Shown piece after piece: positions 42,807-47,879 of a stretch of 47,879 nucleotides of DNA. Where the stretch lies: NCBI RefSeq assembly GCF_001238275.1, contig NZ_LGTB01000060.1, forward strand, positions 1-47,879, written 5' to 3'. The stretch's first letter is position 1. The number at the start of each line of letters is the position of its first letter. Under the pieces are notes generated by a model. The model did no database searches and was not told the DNA's origin. It worked only from the letters and a program-made list of their open reading frames with translations. This stretch comes from Bradyrhizobium viridifuturi (lineage in GTDB: Bacteria; Pseudomonadota; Alphaproteobacteria; Rhizobiales; Xanthobacteraceae). Both the position numbers and the translations under genes were made by a program.

Positions 42807-43991
42807 ATGCGCGGACTTCGCGCGATCGTCACGTTTGCGGCCTTGGTCGCTGCTTGCGTCTCGGCCCGGGCGGCCGAGACTGAACTGATTCTCGGGCAAA
42901 CCATGCCCTATAGCGGGCCGGCATCGGCGCTGAGTGCGGTCGGCAAGGTGCAGACCCGCTATTTCCAGATGATCAACGATCGTGGCGGCATCAACGGTCA
43001 CAAGATCAAGCTGATCTCGCTCGACGACGGCTATAGCCCGCCGAAGGCCGTGGAGCAGACGCGCCGGCTGATCGAGAATGACGAGGCGGTCGCGATCTTC
43101 GGCAGCATGGGCACCGCGCAGAACGCCGCGGTGCAGAAATATCTCAACGGCAAGAAGATCCCGCAGCTGTTCGTGTTCGCGGCGAGCGCGCGCTTCGCCG
43201 ACCCGAAGACCAGCCCCTACACCATTTCGGGCATGACGCTGTTCAGCACCGAGGCCGCGATCTACGCGCGGCTGGTGGCCGAGCACACGCCCGCTTCGCG
43301 CGTCGCCGTGCTGTACCAGAACGACGACTACGGCCGGGAATATCTCCGCAGCTTCAAGGCCGAGCTGGCCCGGCTCGATCCCAAGGCCGAGATTGTCGCG
43401 GCGTCGCCCTACGAGGTCACATCGCCGACGGTCGATTCGCAGGTGGTCTCGCTGGCCAGCACCAACGCCAACATCTTTCTCAATGCGTCGACCGGCAAGT
43501 TCACCTCGCAGGCGATCCGCAAGGCGGGCGAGCTCGGTTGGCATGCACAGCAGTTCCTGCCGATCGGCAGCAACTTCGTGCCGACCATCCTCAAGCCGGC
43601 CGGGCTCGAAAACGCCAAGGGTGCGATCTCGGCGACACCGACCAAGTCGGTCGGCGATCCCGAATGGGCCAACGATCCCGCCTATCTGGAGTGGCTGGCT
43701 TTCATGAAGAAGTACTATCCCGAGGGCGATATCGAGGATCAGCTCAACTTCACCGGCTGGAATGTCGCCGTGCTGATGACCAAGGTCATTGAGGCCTGCG
43801 GCGACGATCTGTCCCGGCAGAACATCATGAAGCAGGCCACCGCGCTGAAGAACCTCGCGCTCCCCGGCCTGATCCCGGGCATCACGGTCAACAGCAGCCC
43901 GGACGATTATCGCCTGATCACATCGCTGCGGCCGCAGCGTTTTGATGGCGAACGCTGGGTTCCGATGTCCGGCGCCATGGCCGCGCAATGA
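42807..43991 (+). CDS. ABC transporter substrate-binding protein (aromatic uptake candidate)
   Basis: 394 residues with a signal peptide (ending VSARAAE). Family segments: LILGQTMPYSGPASALSAVGK, GGINGHKIKLISLDDGYSPPK, VLYQNDDYGREY. It is a paralogue of the protein at 26040, sharing GQTMPYSGPASA and DDGYSPPK. GGGGAGGAG stands just before the ATG. The shared operator links it to the Rieske operon, so its ligand is likely the substrate of that oxygenase or a related aromatic acid. No permease genes are adjacent. Confidence 0.9.
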   Translation: MRGLRAIVTFAALVAACVSARAAETELILGQTMPYSGPASALSAVGKVQTRYFQMINDRGGINGHKIKLISLDDGYSPPKAVEQTRRLIENDEAVAIFGSMGTAQNAAVQKYLNGKKIPQLFVFAASARFADPKTSPYTISGMTLFSTEAAIYARLVAEHTPASRVAVLYQNDDYGREYLRSFKAELARLDPKAEIVAASPYEVTSPTVDSQVVSLASTNANIFLNASTGKFTSQAIRKAGELGWHAQQFLPIGSNFVPTILKPAGLENAKGAISATPTKSVGDPEWANDPAYLEWLAFMKKYYPEGDIEDQLNFTGWNVAVLMTKVIEACGDDLSRQNIMKQATALKNLALPGLIPGITVNSSPDDYRLITSLRPQRFDGERWVPMSGAMAAQ

Positions 43992-44018
43992 GGGTGGGCC
44001 GAGGATCGCGTGCGGCTG

Positions 44019-44996
44019 CTAGCGGCCGCGCCTCAGTTCCTCGGTGGCGCGCCGGAGCACCTCGTGAAGCCATTCGTGCGACGGCTCGCCCTCGACGCGT
44101 TCGTGCCACAGCAGCCGGACTTCCACGGGCGTCGTGGTGTAGGGCAGTTCATGGGCCGTGATCGCGTGCGCCGCCTCGAGCGCCCGCGCCAGTGGCCGCG
44201 GAACGATCGCGGCGAGTTCGGAATCGATCAGCAACGCAGGCAGTGCGAGGAAGTGCGGCAGCGAGACCGCGATCCGCGGCGGCCGGTCGCTGTCGGACAG
44301 CGCCCGTTCCAGCGCGGGGCGGTCGTACATCTCCGAACGGCGGGCAAGCCCGCGCTCGGAGATGAAGCCGCCGATCGCGCCCTCCTGCTCGCCGCCAAAC
44401 GAGACGACAACCAGCGGCAGGTTGGCGAGCTTCGCGTTGTCGAGCCGGCCGAGCTTGCGCTTCTTGCCGACGATCAGCACGTCGTCATATTCAAATAGCA
44501 GGGCGGTGTGGAAGCGGCTCGGCGGCGACGAGAACACGCCGATCGCAACGTCGATGCGGCCGAGGTCGATCTGCTCTGCCAGATCGATCCGCGTCACCGG
44601 CTTGATCGTGAGATCGATCGCCGGAGCCTCGCGGCCGAGAATTTTCAACAGCGGCGGCGCCAACACCATCGTGGTGAAGTCGTTGGCGGCCAGCGTAAAC
44701 AGCTTGGTGGATTTCGCCGGTACGAAGGTCGGCAGCTCGACGGCCGTCTCGAGCGACCGCAGCGCCTGGCGAACCTGCGGCGCCATCGTCAACGCGCGCG
44801 CCGTCGGCTGCATGCCGGTCGCGGTGCGGACAAACAGCTCGTCATCCAGCATCTCGCGCAGCCGTGCCAGCGAGTGGCTCACCGCAGACTGGCTCAGTGC
44901 GACTTTCTGGCTGGCGCGCAGCACGCTGCGCTCCTCCATCACGGCGTCGAACACCTTGAGCAGGTTCAGGTCCAATGTCTTGAACGAAACGGACAC
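44019..44996 (-). CDS. LysR-family regulator, probable regulator of the pnb-like genes
   Basis: 325 residues in the NodD/NahR-like branch: LDLNLLKVFDAVMEERSVLRASQKVALSQSAVSHSLARLRE as helix-turn-helix (about 8-48), then RTATGMQPTARA, and an effector domain with IDLGRIDVAIGVFSSPP. It is divergent from the gene at 45225, the first of the nitrobenzoate-type operon, the usual layout for a LysR activator and its target. In the space between, the palindrome TGCGATCGCA (45042-45051) lies inside the larger GTGCG ... CGCAC and might be its box. Confidence 0.88.
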   Translation of the reverse strand: MSVSFKTLDLNLLKVFDAVMEERSVLRASQKVALSQSAVSHSLARLREMLDDELFVRTATGMQPTARALTMAPQVRQALRSLETAVELPTFVPAKSTKLFTLAANDFTTMVLAPPLLKILGREAPAIDLTIKPVTRIDLAEQIDLGRIDVAIGVFSSPPSRFHTALLFEYDDVLIVGKKRKLGRLDNAKLANLPLVVVSFGGEQEGAIGGFISERGLARRSEMYDRPALERALSDSDRPPRIAVSLPHFLALPALLIDSELAAIVPRPLARALEAAHAITAHELPYTTTPVEVRLLWHERVEGEPSHEWLHEVLRRATEELRRGR

Positions 44997-45030
44997 GATG
45001 AGAGTCCCGTCGGTAGCGGATCGCGCGCCT

Positions 45031-45052
45031 GTGCGGAAATTTGCGATCGCAC
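45031..45052. promoter_or_regulatory. Candidate LysR binding site
   Basis: GTGCG at 45031-45035 and CGCAC at 45048-45052 form an inverted repeat, with TGCGATCGCA (45042-45051) overlapping. It lies between the divergent LysR gene and the operon at 45225. This is a pattern match only. Confidence 0.35.
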
Positions 45053-45224
45053 GCAGTTAAGGCCAGGCGCCCGGCTGATGCAACCGGCCGGATTTTCCGG
45101 GGCAGGTTGCCGCTTTGCCGCCGTCGGCGTTCTGAAGCCGGTTCAGGATCACCCTGCAAGACTTTCACTTCCGCAATCCCGTGTTCTGGCCAAGAGTGCG
45201 GCCGCCGGGTTGGGAGGAAACAAC

Positions 45225-46457
45225 ATGATCAATGCCTCGGTGAAATCGAACCAGGGTGGTGCGTGCAGGTCGCTCGGATTGGTGCTGGCGCTCGCGATGC
45301 TCGCAGCACCTGCGATTGCCCAGAACGGGCCGGTCAGGCTCGGTGTGCTGACCGACATGTCGTCGCTCTACGCCGATAACGGCGGTCAGGGATCGGTCGT
45401 TGCGGCGCAGATGGCGGTGGACGATTTCAAGGGCAGGGTGCTCGGGCGCCCGATCGAGATCATCGCGGGGGATCATCAGAACAAGGCCGACATCGGCGCA
45501 GCGATCGCCCGGCGGTGGCTGGAGAACGACAACGTCGAGGCGATCCTGGACGTCCCGAATTCCGCCGTCGCGCTGGCGGTGCAGGGCATCACCCGCGACA
45601 AGAAGAAGCTCTTCCTCGCTACCGGCGCGGCGACGTCCCGCCTGACGGGCGACGAGTGCTCGCCGACCGGCATCCATTGGACCTACGACACTTACGCGCT
45701 GTCGCAGGGCGCGACCAAGGCGATCTCGCGGCTCGGCGCCAAGTCCTGGTTCTTCCTTTCGGCTGACTACTCGCTCGGCGCGCAGCTCGAGGCTGACAGC
45801 CGCAAGGTGATCGATGCCACCGGCGGCAAGGTGCTCGGCGCGGTGAAGCATCCGATCAACACGCCCGATTTCTCGTCGTTCCTGTTGCAGGCGCAAGCCT
45901 CCAAGGCGGACGTGATCGCGCTGGCCGATGCCGGCGGTGATTTCATCAACGCCGTCAAGCAGGCGGGCGAATTCGGAGTGACGCGCACCCAGAAGCTTGC
46001 CGGCCTGATCGTCTTCATCGCCGACATTCACAGCCTCGGGCTGCAAAGCGCGCAAGGCCTGATGCTCAGCTCGGCGTTCTATTGGGACTTTAACGACGAG
46101 ACGCGGGCATGGTCGAAGCGCTTCATCGAGAAGACCAAGAAGGTGCCGACCATGATCCATGCCGGGACCTATGGCGCCGTCATGCACTATCTCAAGGCAG
46201 TCGAAGCTGCAGGCACGCTCGATGGGCCGACCGTGGCCGCCAAGATGCGGGAACTGCCGGTCAACGATTTCATGACCCGCGACGGCAAGATCCGTCAGGA
46301 TGGCCGGCTGATTCGCGACATGTATCTGTTCCGCGTCAAGTCTCCCGAGGAGTCGAAGTACCAGTTCGACTACTACCAGCTCCTGGCCACGATCCCCGGC
46401 GAAGAAGCCTTCAGACCGATGGAGGACGGCGGATGTCCGCTTGTGAAGAAGTCGTGA
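45225..46457 (+). CDS. ABC transporter substrate-binding protein
   Basis: 410 residues with a signal peptide (SLGLVLALAMLAAPAIAQ) and the HAAT-type binding fold: VRLGVLTDMSSLYADNGGQGS, ARRWLENDNVEAILDVPNSAVALAV. It belongs to a different branch from the two paralogues at 26040 and 42807. GGGAGGAA precedes the ATG. The nitroreductase gene starts within its last 25 bases, so the two are translated together, which suggests that the protein brings in the nitroaromatic or a relative. Confidence 0.9.
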   Translation: MINASVKSNQGGACRSLGLVLALAMLAAPAIAQNGPVRLGVLTDMSSLYADNGGQGSVVAAQMAVDDFKGRVLGRPIEIIAGDHQNKADIGAAIARRWLENDNVEAILDVPNSAVALAVQGITRDKKKLFLATGAATSRLTGDECSPTGIHWTYDTYALSQGATKAISRLGAKSWFFLSADYSLGAQLEADSRKVIDATGGKVLGAVKHPINTPDFSSFLLQAQASKADVIALADAGGDFINAVKQAGEFGVTRTQKLAGLIVFIADIHSLGLQSAQGLMLSSAFYWDFNDETRAWSKRFIEKTKKVPTMIHAGTYGAVMHYLKAVEAAGTLDGPTVAAKMRELPVNDFMTRDGKIRQDGRLIRDMYLFRVKSPEESKYQFDYYQLLATIPGEEAFRPMEDGGCPLVKKS

Positions 46458-47161
46458 TCGAACCGGACGCTACGCGCGGCGTTGCGCACAATCCGATCGA
46501 CGAGGTGATCGCGAGCCGGCTCTCGTGCCGCGAGTTCTCGGGCAGCCCGGTCGCGCGCGCGACCATCGAGCAGATCCTGCGCGTGGCGCGGTTCGCGCCG
46601 AGCGGCGCCAACATCCAGCCTTGGCACGTCTATGTGCTCGCGGGCACCGCCAAGGCCGAAGTGTCGGCTGCGCTGCTGCACGCGTTTGAGACGGAGCCGA
46701 GCGAGCACGTCTCCGAATATCAATACTACGCCAGCGAGTTTCCCGAGCCATATCTCGGCCGCCGCCAGGAGTTCGGGCGCTTGTTCTATGGCTCGCTCGG
46801 TATCGCGCAAAGCGACGCCGCGGCGCGGAGCAGGCAGACCGCGAAGAACTTCGGCTTCTTCGGCGCACCCGTTGGGCTGATCATCACCATCGATCGCCGC
46901 CTCGCGATGGGAAGCTGGCTCGATCTCGGCATGTTCATCCAGAACGTGATGCTGGCGGCGGTCGGACGCGGGCTGCAATCCTGTCCGCAGGAAACTTTCG
47001 CGAAGTATCACCGGATCTTGCGTCCGGCGTTGTCGATCCCGGCCGAGCAGATGGTCGCCTGCGGAATCTCGGTGGGTCACCCGAGGGAGCGCGGGAGGGC
47101 GCGGCTGATGCCGCGCGCAGATCTGGAGGCATTCGTCTCCTTCAAGGGATTCGAAGATTAG
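46433..47161 (+). CDS. pnbA: Nitroreductase, probable 4-nitrobenzoate reductase
   Basis: 242 residues, an FMN-dependent nitroreductase: the N-terminal SRLSCREFSG and RFAPSGANIQPWHVYVLAG make the FMN site, and LDLGMFIQNVMLAAVGRGLQSCPQE the central helix and dimer region. The PnbA call rests mainly on context: the next gene resembles the 4-hydroxylaminobenzoate lyase PnbB, and a protocatechuate dioxygenase gene follows. PnbA reduces 4-nitrobenzoate to 4-hydroxylaminobenzoate. The start ATG 46433 overlaps the binding-protein gene. Other substrates cannot be excluded. Confidence 0.72.
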   Translation: MSACEEVVIEPDATRGVAHNPIDEVIASRLSCREFSGSPVARATIEQILRVARFAPSGANIQPWHVYVLAGTAKAEVSAALLHAFETEPSEHVSEYQYYASEFPEPYLGRRQEFGRLFYGSLGIAQSDAAARSRQTAKNFGFFGAPVGLIITIDRRLAMGSWLDLGMFIQNVMLAAVGRGLQSCPQETFAKYHRILRPALSIPAEQMVACGISVGHPRERGRARLMPRADLEAFVSFKGFED

Positions 47162-47175
47162 AACAGGAGAAAGCC

Positions 47176-47715
47176 ATGGGAAGCCGTGAACAGCTGATCG
47201 AACGTAGCATTCCGTTTCTGCGCGAAGTCAAGGACATGACGCCGAGCGCGGCGATGGAGCGCTGGCTCAACGAGACGTATGGAGAGACGAGCGCGCTCTA
47301 TCAGGATCTCGCTCGCCTCATCAAAACGGGAGTCGAGGAGGGCTGGGCCGCGAACCAGGAGGTCGAGGGCCCGAACTATCGGCGTAGCCGCATCCTCGAG
47401 CCGGTCCCTGAGACGTTCCAGTTCAGCATCACCGCGGTCTACATGAACAGCGCCGATCCACGCCGTTTCAAGGACGACGACGATCATGACGTGTTGCGCG
47501 GGCAGTATCACGGTCACCCCTATGGCGAACTCAATCTCGTCGTTCCCCTCGACAAGGGCGCCGAGTTGAAGGGGCTGCAGGGCTGGCAAGGACCCGGCTG
47601 GACCGCGCCGGATCCCGGCAGCCGGCATTATCCGGAAGTCAGAGGCGGCGCGGTCATTGCGCTGTTCTATCTGCCGGCCGGCCGCATTTCGTATGATTTC
47701 AAGGCGCCGGTCTGA
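47176..47715 (+). CDS. pnbB: Probable 4-hydroxylaminobenzoate lyase (DUF4863 type)
   Basis: 179 residues. The C-terminal half has a cupin-like pattern, HGHPYGELNLVVPLDKGAEL, then GPGWTAPDPGSRHYPEV and GGAVIALFYLPAGRISYDF, like that of the PnbB/DUF4863 family, which converts 4-hydroxylaminobenzoate to protocatechuate with release of ammonia. The His and Glu in HPYGE and His in RHYPEV may bind metal. GGAG is seven bases before the ATG, 15 bases after pnbA. The identification is from memory of the family pattern. Confidence 0.68.
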   Translation: MGSREQLIERSIPFLREVKDMTPSAAMERWLNETYGETSALYQDLARLIKTGVEEGWAANQEVEGPNYRRSRILEPVPETFQFSITAVYMNSADPRRFKDDDDHDVLRGQYHGHPYGELNLVVPLDKGAELKGLQGWQGPGWTAPDPGSRHYPEVRGGAVIALFYLPAGRISYDFKAPV

Positions 47716-47752
47716 CGCCGGGCACATGCGCCAATCTGCCTGGAGCAAGCAC

Positions 47753-47879
47753 ATGACGTTGATCTATCCGGTCGCTTCGAACCGCATCCATCCCGCGCGG
47801 CTGTCGCCGGACTATCGCTCCACCGTGAAGCGCGCGCCGCAAAAGCCGTTGATCCCGATGCGGCATACGCTCTCGGAGC
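47753..47879 (+). CDS. pcaH: Protocatechuate 3,4-dioxygenase beta subunit, 5' part
   Basis: Cut by the window end after 42 codons. The start MTLIYPVASNRIHPARLSPD followed by YRSTVKRAPQKPLIPMRHTL and SE matches the N-terminus of PcaH, where a Y.P.Y..S..R.P...L I....TLSE pattern leads into the catalytic fold. GGAG lies eight bases before the ATG. PcaH with PcaG opens the protocatechuate ring, the product expected from PnbB. The iron-binding residues lie beyond the window, so this rests on about 40 residues and context. Confidence 0.7.
   Translation, partial: MTLIYPVASNRIHPARLSPDYRSTVKRAPQKPLIPMRHTLSE

Overview
The window looks like chromosome from a Bradyrhizobium-type alphaproteobacterium. 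The signs are high GC with strong third-position GC bias, close family resemblance of most proteins to rhizobial homologues, and several families of short intergenic palindromes of the kind scattered through Bradyrhizobium, Rhodopseudomonas and Nitrobacter genomes. No plasmid backbone, CRISPR array, intact phage or intact insertion sequence was seen. About 45 genes, remnants and one tRNA can be supported.

Layout. (1) 0.1-3.7 kb: livG-livF-livH-livM, an ABC importer of the branched-chain amino acid type, followed by a PPK2 kinase gene. (2) 4.9-8.7 kb: a large membrane protein with a spermidine-synthase-like core, a SnoaL-like protein and an Ada/AraC-type regulator. (3) 8.9-10.7 kb: leuA, preceded by a leucine-rich leader peptide and competing hairpins, and followed by a strong terminator. 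(4) 10.9-15.3 kb: a MerR regulator and a divergent CDF-type cation exporter sharing a classical MerR operator, then small single genes (secreted barrel-like protein, LysR, GNAT, HD hydrolase). (5) 15.3-23.1 kb: a formate dehydrogenase and molybdenum-cofactor block, mobA-fdhD facing moeA, a fused fdsG-fdsB gene and fdsA. (6) 23.2-31 kb: dienelactone hydrolase, a ModA-like protein, ExoD, an orphan solute-binding protein, and a compact DUF3302-HlyD-CAX antiporter-K+ channel cluster. (7) 31.3-36.7 kb: two LTXXQ-motif periplasmic proteins flanking a secreted unknown and a dctPQM TRAP transporter. (8) 36.9-38.1 kb: tRNA-Lys(CTT), a decayed tyrosine-recombinase gene and a cupin remnant. (9) 38.1-47.9 kb: an aromatic catabolism region. 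It holds an SDR, a three-component Rieske oxygenase (oxygenase, ferredoxin, reductase), a MarR regulator, two solute-binding proteins, a LysR regulator, and a probable 4-nitrobenzoate-to-protocatechuate pair (pnbA, pnbB). The last gene, cut by the window end, looks like pcaH.

How they work together. The right end reads as a coherent pathway: uptake proteins capture aromatic acids, the Rieske system hydroxylates or demethylates one substrate, PnbA/PnbB turn a nitrobenzoate into protocatechuate, and PcaH would begin ring cleavage. A near-identical promoter/operator sequence precedes both the Rieske operon (39030-39058) and the solute-binding gene beside the MarR gene (42751-42779), so one regulator probably controls both. 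The region starts next to a tRNA gene with integrase debris, which suggests an old genomic island.

Caution. livH, leuA and dctM are each interrupted by one apparently missing G or C in an otherwise intact, well-conserved gene. Sequencing or assembly error is the simplest explanation, and these genes are annotated at their reconstructed full length.
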